A stretch of DNA of 64,000 nt from Sphingobacterium sp. HMA12 (GTDB taxonomy: Bacteria; Bacteroidota; Bacteroidia; Sphingobacteriales; Sphingobacteriaceae). Both the position numbers and the translations under genes were made by a program. Positions 56,380-64,000 of this stretch are shown here, one piece after another. Below the pieces are notes generated by a model. The model saw only the letters and a list, made by a program, of their open reading frames with translations. It did no database searches and was not told the DNA's origin. Position 1 is the first letter of the stretch, and each line of letters opens with the position of its first letter. Location: NCBI RefSeq assembly GCF_002933815.1, contig NZ_BEYR01000001.1, positions 1,654,691-1,718,690 on the forward strand, written 5' to 3'.

Positions 56380-57564
56380 ATGACAGTTTCTCTTCGGGAG
56401 GTCAACAAAAAGATTTTAGGCTATGTATCTTTAACTTTCCTTGGTTATTTCACGATTGGCTTATCACTTGCGACCTTACCCATCTTTATTCATCAAATTT
56501 TAGGGTTTAATACAATTATCGCCGGATTAGTGATTAGTGTACAATATATTGCGACCTTTTTACTTCGGGGCTATGCCGGCAAAATCGTGGACACCAAAGG
56601 CCCTAAAATCTCCGTGCTGCGCAGCATGCTCTTTTTCGCACTTTCGGGAATCTTACTTTTGCTGGTCTTTTTATTCCGGTCACAACCGCTGATTAGTTTA
56701 GGTTTATTGCTGGTCACCCGGTTATTCACCGGTATTGGCGAGGGGCTGGTCGGAGCCAGTCCGATCAACTGGGCTTTATTGGAACTTGGGGATGAACATG
56801 CGGCCAAAGCTATTTCGTTTAATGGGATTGCGAGCTATGGTGCACTTGCCCTCGGAGCACCATTGGGTGTACTTATGGTCGACCATATAAATTATCAATC
56901 CCTGGGAATACTCACCTGTGTAATCGGGATCCTGGGTTATCTGTATAGCAGGTCAAAAACACCTTATCAGGTAATCAGCAAAAAAACAGTCGCTGTGAGT
57001 TTCAGCCGGGTGCTTCTTACTGTGGCTCCATTTGGAACTTGTCTGGCCTTGGGAGGGCTTGGCTTTGGCAGTATTTCCACCTTTATGACGCTTTACTATG
57101 AACATTTCAGCTGGCAGAACGGCGCCGCTTGTTTGACAGTTTTTGGCGTTTTTTTTATTCTGACAAGACTCGTATTCAACAAAGTAATTGATCAATATGG
57201 CGGTTTAAAAGTGGCATTAGTCAGTCTTTTTGTGGAAACATTGGGGCTCATGGTTATTGCCCTGGCTCTCCATCCCCTTTGGACACTTGTAGGGGCAGCA
57301 CTGACGGGACTGGGATTTTCCCTTGTTTTCCCGGCACTTGGTGTGGAGGCAATCAAAAGGGTTCACCAGAACCAACAGGGTTCAGCATTAGCTGCTTACG
57401 GACTATTTATAGATATTTCCCTAGGCATTACGGGCCCGCTGATCGGTTTCGTTGCCAACAATGTCGGTATGACGGGAATCTACCCTTTCAGTGCCATCAT
57501 GGTATCCATTGGTTTTGCAGTTGTAGGAAATTTATTATATAATCAAAGGGCGAAACTTGCCTGA
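56380..57564 (+). CDS. MFS transporter (YhhS/drug efflux-like)
   Basis: A protein of 394 aa from MTVSLREVNKKILGY, about 12 TM helices. It has LLRGYAGKIVDTKGPKISVL in the TM2-3 loop, RLFTGIGEGLVGASPINWAL in TM4-5, and GFSLVFPALGVEAIKRV in the C-half, as in small-molecule efflux MFS proteins. Substrate unknown. An in-frame TTG at 56374 is not needed. Confidence 0.88.
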   Translation: MTVSLREVNKKILGYVSLTFLGYFTIGLSLATLPIFIHQILGFNTIIAGLVISVQYIATFLLRGYAGKIVDTKGPKISVLRSMLFFALSGILLLLVFLFRSQPLISLGLLLVTRLFTGIGEGLVGASPINWALLELGDEHAAKAISFNGIASYGALALGAPLGVLMVDHINYQSLGILTCVIGILGYLYSRSKTPYQVISKKTVAVSFSRVLLTVAPFGTCLALGGLGFGSISTFMTLYYEHFSWQNGAACLTVFGVFFILTRLVFNKVIDQYGGLKVALVSLFVETLGLMVIALALHPLWTLVGAALTGLGFSLVFPALGVEAIKRVHQNQQGSALAAYGLFIDISLGITGPLIGFVANNVGMTGIYPFSAIMVSIGFAVVGNLLYNQRAKLA

Positions 57565-57578
57565 TGGAAGGCACCAAC

Positions 57579-57613
57579 AAAAAAGCTAACCGAATGAATG
57601 GTTAGCTTTTTTT
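57579..57613. terminator. Bidirectional terminator between MFS and fabV
   Basis: 13-bp perfect stem AAAAAAGCTAACC / GGTTAGCTTTTTT with an 8-nt loop, between convergent genes. Confidence 0.88.
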
Positions 57614-57634
57614 ATAAGATGTATATATCTTCAA

Positions 57635-58837
57635 TTAGCTTTCGATGCTTGGTACAGCAACGACCTCATCTGTATCAGCGTTGTAATCTATACCATCAAA
57701 GTTAAAACCAAATAAATTGAAAAACTCATTACGGTAACCTTCGATATCGGAAATCTCCTCCAAATTCTCCGTAGTTGCCTTCTCCCATAATGCAGCAACT
57801 TCCGACTGAACATCTGCACGCATCTCTAGGTCGTCAACACGGATTCGGCCTTTATCATCAAGCAATACATTGCCATCAAAAGTATAAAGACGCTCTGCAA
57901 ACAGACGTTGCATCTGTTCGATCGTACCTTCGTGGATTCCTTTTTCTTTCATCACCTTATACAATAGCGAAATGTACAAAGGTACTACCGGGATCGCAGA
58001 ACTGGACTGTGTCACCAATGCTTTGTTAACGGAAACGTAAGCCACACCGTGCAGGTCACTTAAGATCGCATTGATAGCCGGTACAGTACCTTCCAAATCA
58101 TCTTTCGCACGACCAATTGTTCCGTTACGGTAGATCGGATAAGTCAGTTCAGGTCCAATATAAGAATAAGCAACTGTTTTTGCGCCATCAGCCAAAACGC
58201 CGGCAGCTTTCAGATCTTCGATCCAAAATTTCCAGTCTTCCCCACCCATTACTGCGACTGTATTCGCGATATCTTCATTATTTTCCACGGGCTGGATCGT
58301 AATATCCGAAACAACACCTGTATGAAAGTCTACCGTTTTATTGGTAAAAGGTTCCTGAATAGGTTTTAAAACAGAAGCATGTGCAACACCTGTTTTCGGA
58401 TGCGTGCGACGTGGAGATGCTAAACTGTAAACCACCAAATCTACCTGTCCCAGATCCTCTTTGATCAATTCAATGGTCTGTTTTTTTATATCATCTGAGA
58501 ATGCGTCACCATTGATACTTTTGGCGTATAGTCCAGCTTCATGGGCTTCTTTTTCAAAAGCTGCAGAATTGTACCAACCAGCGGTTCCCGGTTTACCTTC
58601 TGCCGCAGGTTTTTCAAAAAATACACCGATTGTAGCAGCTCCAGAACCAAATGCTGCAGAAATCCGAGACGCAATACCAAATCCTGTGGAAGCACCTATG
58701 ACGAGGACTTTCTTTGGACCATTCGCGATCTCACCCTTTGATTTCACGTATTCAATTTGATTTTTAATGTTTTGCGCAGCCCCTTGTGGATGCGAGGTTA
58801 AACAAATAAAACCTCTAGTTCTTGGTTGTATAATCAT
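57635..58837 (-). CDS. fabV: Enoyl-ACP/trans-2-enoyl-CoA reductase FabV
   Basis: A protein of 400 aa, typical of FabV. Starts MIIQPRTRGFICLTSHPQG. NAD-binding KVLVIGASTGFGIASRI, DLVVYSLASPRRTHPKTG, and the catalytic Y-x8-K in TYPIYRNGTIGRAKDDLEG. It reduces the enoyl double bond in fatty-acid elongation. FabV is the triclosan-tolerant isozyme. Single gene with its own terminator. Confidence 0.97.
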   Translation of the reverse strand: MIIQPRTRGFICLTSHPQGAAQNIKNQIEYVKSKGEIANGPKKVLVIGASTGFGIASRISAAFGSGAATIGVFFEKPAAEGKPGTAGWYNSAAFEKEAHEAGLYAKSINGDAFSDDIKKQTIELIKEDLGQVDLVVYSLASPRRTHPKTGVAHASVLKPIQEPFTNKTVDFHTGVVSDITIQPVENNEDIANTVAVMGGEDWKFWIEDLKAAGVLADGAKTVAYSYIGPELTYPIYRNGTIGRAKDDLEGTVPAINAILSDLHGVAYVSVNKALVTQSSSAIPVVPLYISLLYKVMKEKGIHEGTIEQMQRLFAERLYTFDGNVLLDDKGRIRVDDLEMRADVQSEVAALWEKATTENLEEISDIEGYRNEFFNLFGFNFDGIDYNADTDEVVAVPSIES

Positions 58838-58998
58838 CTTGATTAATTTTCTTACTACTTGTTTTATTGATTAGGCAAAATAAGGAATTTTAAATGAGAA
58901 TATCGCCATAAAAATCAATTACTTTTTGTTTCATTTCCAATTAAACGGCCATTTGCGTACTTTCACCATACGAAATAGACACCGCATTCATTTTATTT

Positions 58999-59937
58999 AT
59001 GTCCTCCCAATTTACAATAAAAAACAATAAAAATACGGCACTTTTTTTAGGAATATTAGCCGCATTATTTTTCGCAAGTACCTTTGTCCTAAACCGTATC
59101 ATGGCTGTTTCGGGAGGAAGCTGGCAATGGACAGCAGCCTTACGCTTCCTATGGATGCTTCCAGTGCTGTTGGTTATCGTATCGGTACGGGGCAACTTAG
59201 GCCCGCTCCTCCATGCGATCAAATCCAATCTGCTGCAATGGCTGCTGTGGAGCACCATAGGTTTTGGTGTATTTTATGCCACACTAACATTTGGTGCGAG
59301 CTTCGGCCCCTCCTGGCTGGTTGCCAGCACCTTTGAATTCACCATTATCGCCGGGATGTTTATAGGCCCCCTACTGGAGAAAAAGGGACATCGAAAAGGA
59401 ATATCCAAAGCTTCACTTCTCTTTTCGACTATTATTTTTTTCGGAATTGTGCTGATGCAAATCTCCGAAGCAAGGGCCACTTCCATTAAATCCATGTTAT
59501 TGGGCACGATCCCGGTATTGGTCGGAGCAATTGCCTATCCCTTAGGCAACCGTAAAATGATGCAAATCGCGGGCAATAAATTGGATGCTTTCCAACGCAC
59601 GCTGGGCATGACCCTATGTAGCATGCCCTTTTGGATCCTGCTCAGCATCTTTGGCTATATGAACAGTGGGCTTCCAACGGAAAGTCAGCTTTTACAAACC
59701 CTAATGGTTGCTATCTTTTCAGGGGTAATCGCCACGCTCCTATTCTTTAGCGCAACGGATATCGTGCGCACCGATCCCAGGGCACTCGCGGCAATAGAAG
59801 CAACACAAGCCATGGAAGTCATCTTTACGCTATTGGGTGAAATCATCTTATTACATGCCGCGCTTCCAAATAGCTATTCCTGCATTGGGATTGGTCTGGT
59901 CGTCATTGGAATGATCTTGCATAGTCGGTCAAATTAA
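58999..59937 (+). CDS. DMT-superfamily exporter (multidrug resistance efflux family)
   Basis: A protein of 312 aa, about 10 TM helices in two EamA-like halves (ALFLGILAALFFASTFVLN, LLGTIPVLVGAIAYPLGNRKM, AIEATQAMEVIFTLLGEIILL). It probably exports a small metabolite or drug. Substrate unknown. It converges on the ABC exporter gene 17 bp away. Confidence 0.87.
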   Translation: MSSQFTIKNNKNTALFLGILAALFFASTFVLNRIMAVSGGSWQWTAALRFLWMLPVLLVIVSVRGNLGPLLHAIKSNLLQWLLWSTIGFGVFYATLTFGASFGPSWLVASTFEFTIIAGMFIGPLLEKKGHRKGISKASLLFSTIIFFGIVLMQISEARATSIKSMLLGTIPVLVGAIAYPLGNRKMMQIAGNKLDAFQRTLGMTLCSMPFWILLSIFGYMNSGLPTESQLLQTLMVAIFSGVIATLLFFSATDIVRTDPRALAAIEATQAMEVIFTLLGEIILLHAALPNSYSCIGIGLVVIGMILHSRSN

Positions 59938-59954
59938 AATGCCAAAACAGCATA

Positions 59955-61745
59955 TTATTTTTCATCTGCTTGTAAGGTCTTACTGATCTTGCTTAAATTA
60001 AGGCTATTGGCCATCGCCGAAAAAATCTCATAATAGGTACCTTTTGCCATATAGAGGTCTTCATGCTGCCCCTGCTCGACAACGTGACCTTTCTCCATGA
60101 CAACAATCGCGTTGGAATCTATTATCTGGGAAATACTGTGCGACACTATAATCACCGTACGATCTTTCTTGATCGCATCCAGGCTATTTTTAATCTGCTC
60201 TGTAGCGATTGCATCCAGATTTGCCGTAGGCTCATCCAGAAAGATGATTGGCGGATTTTTTAAAAACAATCGTGCGATGGCAATACGCTGTTGCTGCCCG
60301 CCTGAAAGCGATTGTGCATCCGTTTCATATCCTTTTGGCAATTCCATGATCTGCTGATGGATATAAGCTTTCTTTGCGGCTTCTACGACCTCTTCAGGCG
60401 AACTTCCCATCTTGCCATATTCAATATTTTCAAATATCGTTCCTTTAAATATATGATTGCGCTGCAGCACCATGCCGATATGCTGCCTAAGGTATGCGGT
60501 ATCGTAATCCGCCAGATCAACACCATCCAGTAAAATCTGGCCCCGTATCGGCTCATAAAATTTATCCAACAAATTGATAATCGTACTTTTACCGGCGCCG
60601 CTTAGTCCGACCAAGGCAGTAATTTCATTGGGTTTAATCGCAAAACTGACATCTTTTAACGCCTGTGTCCCGTTGGGATACGCAAAAAAAACATGCCGCA
60701 ATTCCAGATGTCCTCGAATTTGCGCCGGTCGATAAGTTCCTTTCGATTCAATCTGATCATCAGATTCCAGAATCTCAAAAAAAGATTCCGAATAGATTAA
60801 GGCATCATTGACCTCATCGTAAATGCGGTGCAATTGGCGAATCGGCGCCGAAACATTGTTAAATAGCATAATATGAAACATAATCGCTCCAATCGTAATC
60901 TGACCGGATAACACCAGATAGGCGGTCAGGACGATAATAATTACAACAGCGATCTGTTCCACAAAATTTTTAATGCTATCGTAAAAGAAGCTTGTCTTGC
61001 GAGTTTCCATTTGGTTTTCGGTCATTTCGTACTGGATCTTTTCATGCCGTTTCGCTTCTTCGGGCTCCCGGACAAAAGATTTAATTACGAGAATGGAGTC
61101 AATCAGACCAATGATCCGGTTATTTTTCGATTCACGGTATTTGCGCATCTGCCGCCTGAAACCCGTTAATTTAGAGGCCTGGGTCTGACTGATATAAAGA
61201 TACAATGGGATAACCGCCAGCCCCACCAGTCCAACGTATACATTAGCGTAGAACATACAGGCCAGTGCAATGATGGCATTGGCAAACAAGGGCAGAATAT
61301 CAATAAAGAAATTCTGTACTAAACGAGTCAGTGAGCTGATCCCAGCGTCGATACGTGTGGCCAGCTTTCCGCTTTCATTATCCGTGGAGGTATAAAAAGC
61401 AAGCTTATAGGTCAGGATCCGGCCAACAATAGCCTGCGAGAAATCACGCGCAATATAAATCCGAAGTTTCTCGCCGTAAAACTTTTGTCCAAACTGTACG
61501 AGTGCATAAACAATTTCTTTGAGCAACAGTACCGCACTGATAATGCCGACGATATACATCCCCTTGGACAAGGGCTCTTTGGCAACCATTAGCGCATTGA
61601 TCATATCTACCGTATACCGCAGGATGAAGGCGTTGATCTGTGCAGCGAATGATCCCACTACAGTCAAAAGCAAGGTATAGACGATCAATTTGCGGTAAGG
61701 GCAGGCAAAGGGAATGATTTTTTTAAAGAGCTGTGGAATGGTCAT
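59955..61745 (-). CDS. ABC exporter, fused permease-ATPase
   Basis: A protein of 596 aa from MTIPQLFKKIIPFACPYRKL. A six-TM ABC membrane domain and a C-terminal ATPase with Walker A GLSGAGKSTIINLL, signature LSGGQQQRIAIARL, Walker B IIFLDEPTANLD and the H-switch IIVSHSISQI. Half-transporter that acts as a dimer, of the MsbA/multidrug/peptide-exporter group. The start at 61745 is chosen over one 30 bases upstream because it fits the membrane domain. Confidence 0.92.
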   Translation of the reverse strand: MTIPQLFKKIIPFACPYRKLIVYTLLLTVVGSFAAQINAFILRYTVDMINALMVAKEPLSKGMYIVGIISAVLLLKEIVYALVQFGQKFYGEKLRIYIARDFSQAIVGRILTYKLAFYTSTDNESGKLATRIDAGISSLTRLVQNFFIDILPLFANAIIALACMFYANVYVGLVGLAVIPLYLYISQTQASKLTGFRRQMRKYRESKNNRIIGLIDSILVIKSFVREPEEAKRHEKIQYEMTENQMETRKTSFFYDSIKNFVEQIAVVIIIVLTAYLVLSGQITIGAIMFHIMLFNNVSAPIRQLHRIYDEVNDALIYSESFFEILESDDQIESKGTYRPAQIRGHLELRHVFFAYPNGTQALKDVSFAIKPNEITALVGLSGAGKSTIINLLDKFYEPIRGQILLDGVDLADYDTAYLRQHIGMVLQRNHIFKGTIFENIEYGKMGSSPEEVVEAAKKAYIHQQIMELPKGYETDAQSLSGGQQQRIAIARLFLKNPPIIFLDEPTANLDAIATEQIKNSLDAIKKDRTVIIVSHSISQIIDSNAIVVMEKGHVVEQGQHEDLYMAKGTYYEIFSAMANSLNLSKISKTLQADEK

Positions 61746-61818
61746 GAAGAAAGATTTACAATGAGCAAATAACAAATAAGCGCCATGCTTTGTTTAAAAA
61801 TAAGCAGAAATCCTGTCA

Positions 61819-61852
61819 CAAAAAAGTCGTACCATGCTTTATGGTACGACTT
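61819..61852 (-). terminator. Terminator of the S1/P1 nuclease gene
   Basis: 12-bp perfect stem AAGTCGTACCAT / ATGGTACGACTT, 5-nt loop, followed leftward by TTTTGTG. Confidence 0.8.
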
Positions 61853-61878
61853 GGACGTTATCTTCTATCTATTTTGGG

Positions 61879-62673
61879 CTATCCAAAAATACGGTTCAGC
61901 ACTTTAGCTAAGCGTAAGCCACCCTTTAATAAACATTGTTCCATCGTATCTTTATTTTGATAGACATACGAATACGACAAATTCGCATTATTCGCTACAT
62001 CGGCATAAATTTTCTCAGCAAGCTGATTTGATTCGTATAGCCAATTAGACAACTCCCCTGCGGCCAATTGTTCATTTTCCTTTTTTCCGTTGATATCCAA
62101 TACTGTCGCGTATTCGGTATAGCTATATTTTTCATTGTCTACCAAATCACTATCCCAGACACGGTGAATATTGGATTTTTTTCCAAACCAGCTTACCTCA
62201 ATCTTATTTCCACCCTGATCTTCGGCACGACTGACATGCATGGGCTGATGAGCATCGCCCAGGATATGGATCAAGAAATAGAGATTCTGTTTCTGTTGAT
62301 CCAGCGAAATGTTTTTATCTGCAAAAGATTGCTCGATACGGATAGCTGTTTTGTATAAATTCTCATCAGCCGAACTTTCAAGTCCTTGCTGAAACGCTGC
62401 CCATGGTAGATTTGAATTTAGATTTATAAAATGTGAATTTCCCAATTTCTTAAATTCAGGATTAGGATCCGACTTGATAAAGTCTCCCCAATTCGCCCAA
62501 TATGCCAACTTTTGCTGTCCAATGATTTTTCCAATATTCTTCTTTGCTTTCTTGTTCAAATGGCGCTCTGCGATTTCCGCGACAACGCGATGCCCAATGG
62601 TCCCCCAGGCAAATACCGATGAAAGTTGAAAGCATAAAGCTACAGCCAACAAACCCTTAATCATTTTTTTCAT
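61879..62673 (-). CDS. Secreted S1/P1-type nuclease
   Basis: A protein of 264 aa from MKKMIKGLLAVALCFQLSSV, a Sec signal cut before Trp23. The mature protein starts WGTIGHRVVAEIA, matching the zinc-binding N-terminal Trp and His of P1 nuclease, and carries GDAHQPMHVSRAEDQGGNK with further zinc ligands. It cleaves single-stranded DNA and RNA and may release nucleotides as a phosphate source. An upstream start at 62742 would lie inside the DUF4268 gene. Confidence 0.93.
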   Translation of the reverse strand: MKKMIKGLLAVALCFQLSSVFAWGTIGHRVVAEIAERHLNKKAKKNIGKIIGQQKLAYWANWGDFIKSDPNPEFKKLGNSHFINLNSNLPWAAFQQGLESSADENLYKTAIRIEQSFADKNISLDQQKQNLYFLIHILGDAHQPMHVSRAEDQGGNKIEVSWFGKKSNIHRVWDSDLVDNEKYSYTEYATVLDINGKKENEQLAAGELSNWLYESNQLAEKIYADVANNANLSYSYVYQNKDTMEQCLLKGGLRLAKVLNRIFG

Positions 62674-62695
62674 TGTTGTATTTATTTTATTATTA

Positions 62696-63157
62696 TTATT
62701 TAAACATATCGAACGCGTATTTTGCCGAAGACCAAAATTCATCCAACGCGATCATCCGGGGTTTAAAGAAAGCGATAAGCTCCCCCCATTCCGCTTCCTT
62801 AAAAATACTATGGTCCGCTAAAGTCTTATAGATCTGACAGACCGGCTTGCCATATTCGTCATAGGCATCCATGTCCCAGGCCCATTCCTCACCAAGCGTA
62901 GCATGAAGCAGGGCTTTGTATTGTAGGAATTGTTCGGCCATTAAAGCCCGTATTCCCGCATCTGGATGTGACCAGACGATCGCAATTTTCGCAAGCTTTT
63001 TGTCAGCGTCCATCTTAAAATACAAATGCTTGACACCGGTCTTATAGTTAATCCAATTGACTTTTTCATCGTCTGCAGACATGTGCAGCGCCATGAATTG
63101 CCCAAACTTCGTCCAGAACAGCTGTTTTAATTGCTTTACCTCTTCTCTAGAATACAC
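62696..63157 (-). CDS. DUF4268 domain protein
   Basis: A protein of 153 aa, whole-length DUF4268: REEVKQLKQLFWTKFGQFM, NWINYKTGVKHLYFKMDAD, IVWSHPDAGIRALMAEQF, WAWDMDAYDEYGKPVCQIY. The family is linked to restriction-endonuclease-like folds in some databases, but this short stand-alone form has no known activity. It lies 22 bp upstream of the nuclease gene and could be cotranscribed. Confidence 0.82.
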   Translation of the reverse strand: MYSREEVKQLKQLFWTKFGQFMALHMSADDEKVNWINYKTGVKHLYFKMDADKKLAKIAIVWSHPDAGIRALMAEQFLQYKALLHATLGEEWAWDMDAYDEYGKPVCQIYKTLADHSIFKEAEWGELIAFFKPRMIALDEFWSSAKYAFDMFK

Positions 63158-63257
63158 AAATACAATTTTTAAGTCAACAAAATTAAGAAAATAGCTCGGT
63201 ATGGCTAAACCATATTGGTATTAAAATTGTTGTTTTATCAACAAACAAATTCAAAAG

Positions 63258-63794
63258 ATGAATATAGACAAGAAAAAATCGCTCTTACTACTGACAGCTG
63301 TAGCTTTGGGAACGGTGGCATACAATGCGTTAAAGCCTGTGATCTCCCGTCCTGATGTAGTGGACCCTTTTGATTTAGATAAATACCTTGGAAAATGGTT
63401 TGAAATCGCGCGCTTAGATTTCCGCTGGGAAAGAGGACTCAGTCAGGTTTCGGCCGAGTATAGCAAAAATAAGAACGGCACCATTCGGGTGAACAACCAA
63501 GGTTACTCCGAGGAGAAAGAACGCTGGAAACAATCCATCGGAAGAGCCAAATTTGTCAATGGCCCCCACGAAGGTGCTTTGAAAGTATCCTTCTTTGGCC
63601 CCTTTTACAATGGATATAATATTGTAAAAATAACGCCGGACTACAGTTACGCGCTTGTGTTTGGGGACAATCTTGATTACATGTGGATCCTAGGGAGAGA
63701 TACCGAGATTCCGGACAAAATCAGGAATGAGTTTCTTACCTATGCATTACAATGTGGTTACGAAACTGGCAATCTTGTCTGGACAAAACATTAA
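63258..63794 (+). CDS. Lipocalin family protein (Blc-like)
   Basis: A protein of 178 aa. Weak signal or TM at the start (KKSLLLLTAVALGTVAYNAL). Lipocalin motif 1 is in DLDKYLGKWFEIARLDFRWE (GxW), motif 2 and 3 in YSYALVFGDNLDYMWILGRD. As with bacterial Blc it probably binds lipids at the membrane. No lipobox Cys is seen. It converges on and overlaps the partial gene to the right by 4 bp. Confidence 0.9.
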   Translation: MNIDKKKSLLLLTAVALGTVAYNALKPVISRPDVVDPFDLDKYLGKWFEIARLDFRWERGLSQVSAEYSKNKNGTIRVNNQGYSEEKERWKQSIGRAKFVNGPHEGALKVSFFGPFYNGYNIVKITPDYSYALVFGDNLDYMWILGRDTEIPDKIRNEFLTYALQCGYETGNLVWTKH

Positions 63795-64000
63795 CCAAAA
63801 ATTGGAGCGATCATCTGGTAATTGAGGGTCGGGTCCTGCGCCAAAACATCGGCGATCTCCTGAAGATCCTGTTGATCAATGGCATTTTTGATTCCTGCAT
63901 TATACAGATTCGCAAGAAATAGCGCGGCCTCACGCTTTTCAGCCAAAGCCAGGATGGAGCTTCCAACATAAAAATTGAGGACGGAGACGGCGTAATCACC
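63791..64000 (-). CDS. C-terminal fragment of an unidentified protein (partial)
   Basis: 69 codons with a stop at 63791-63793, continuing beyond the right edge. The visible end reads GDYAVSVLNFYVGSSILAL, then an amphipathic helical region (EAALFLANLYNAGIKNAIDQ, LQEIADVLAQDPTLNYQMI). No family recognised. The frame is chosen over a rival minus-strand frame because its composition is protein-like. Confidence 0.65.
   Translation of the reverse strand, partial: GDYAVSVLNFYVGSSILALAEKREAALFLANLYNAGIKNAIDQQDLQEIADVLAQDPTLNYQMIAPIFG

Noticed and set aside
63811..63999. A 62-codon frame on the minus strand at the right edge
   Set aside because: A different minus-strand frame in the same stretch gives a protein-like C-terminus running off the window; this one has a Ser/Pro/Arg composition typical of a shadow frame.

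Overview
The window looks like chromosomal DNA of a Bacteroidota bacterium in the family Sphingobacteriaceae, most likely Sphingobacterium or a close relative (inference). The base composition is AT-rich to balanced and Shine-Dalgarno sites are scarce. Many genes are preceded by the Bacteroidota -7 element TAnnTTTG. The gene content fits: a TonB receptor with a carboxypeptidase-regulatory-like N-terminal domain, LytS/LytTR regulators, many SPII lipoproteins, FabV, an ECF sigma factor and TPR-HTH membrane regulators. There is no rRNA, prophage, IS element or CRISPR array.

Layout. 0-1.6 kb: imuA-imuB translesion mutasome operon on the minus strand, cut by the window edge, with a 9+9 bp palindromic operator candidate. 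1.7-8.7 kb: two regulatory clusters around lgt, namely a LytTR regulator with a TPR-bearing LytS-type kinase, and a NarL-type regulator divergent from a cytosolic multi-PAS kinase. 8.9-15.9 kb: a phytate/phosphate acquisition locus (TonB receptor, beta-helix lipoprotein, beta-propeller phytase) with a membrane-tethered TPR-HTH regulator upstream. 16-19.3 kb: an intergenic region with a 51-bp perfect palindrome, then rocD-rocF (ornithine aminotransferase, arginase) divergent from an Lrp/AsnC regulator. 19.4-22.3 kb: two small hypothetical genes, an NAD(P)-binding protein and a secreted alkaline phosphatase. 22.3-22.6 kb: three tandem tRNA-Thr(UGU) genes.

22.9-30.5 kb: clpB, a thioredoxin-like protein, purN, a Cys-rich miniprotein, an MFS transporter, a DUF4442 protein, a small lipoprotein, and a SCO1/cytochrome c pair. 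30.7-37 kb: tetR-tolC-hlyD-RND efflux operon. 37.1-39.9 kb: a HAD phosphatase and an ECF sigma factor with an unusual TM plus beta-barrel-like partner. 40.1-47.4 kb: lysS, a patatin, an SpmA-SpmB fusion, mgsA, an OsmC protein, coaA and an MscS channel. 47.6-54.7 kb: a Cu-type P1B ATPase, then gyrA followed almost without gap by two TPR genes. 54.8-64 kb: FKBP isomerase, OsmC peroxidase, MFS, fabV, a DMT exporter, an ABC exporter, S1/P1 nuclease, DUF4268, lipocalin, and the C-terminus of an unidentified protein at the right edge.

How the genes may work together. Phytase, alkaline phosphatase and S1/P1 nuclease are all exported phosphate-releasing enzymes, so scavenging of organic phosphate is a recurrent theme, though spread over separate loci. 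Arginase plus ornithine aminotransferase, with the Lrp regulator, form an arginine-to-glutamate semialdehyde route. The RND pump, FabV, ABC, MFS and DMT exporters give a broad detoxification capacity. Most other genes are housekeeping. Predicted terminators separate many units. Promoter calls rest on motif inspection only.
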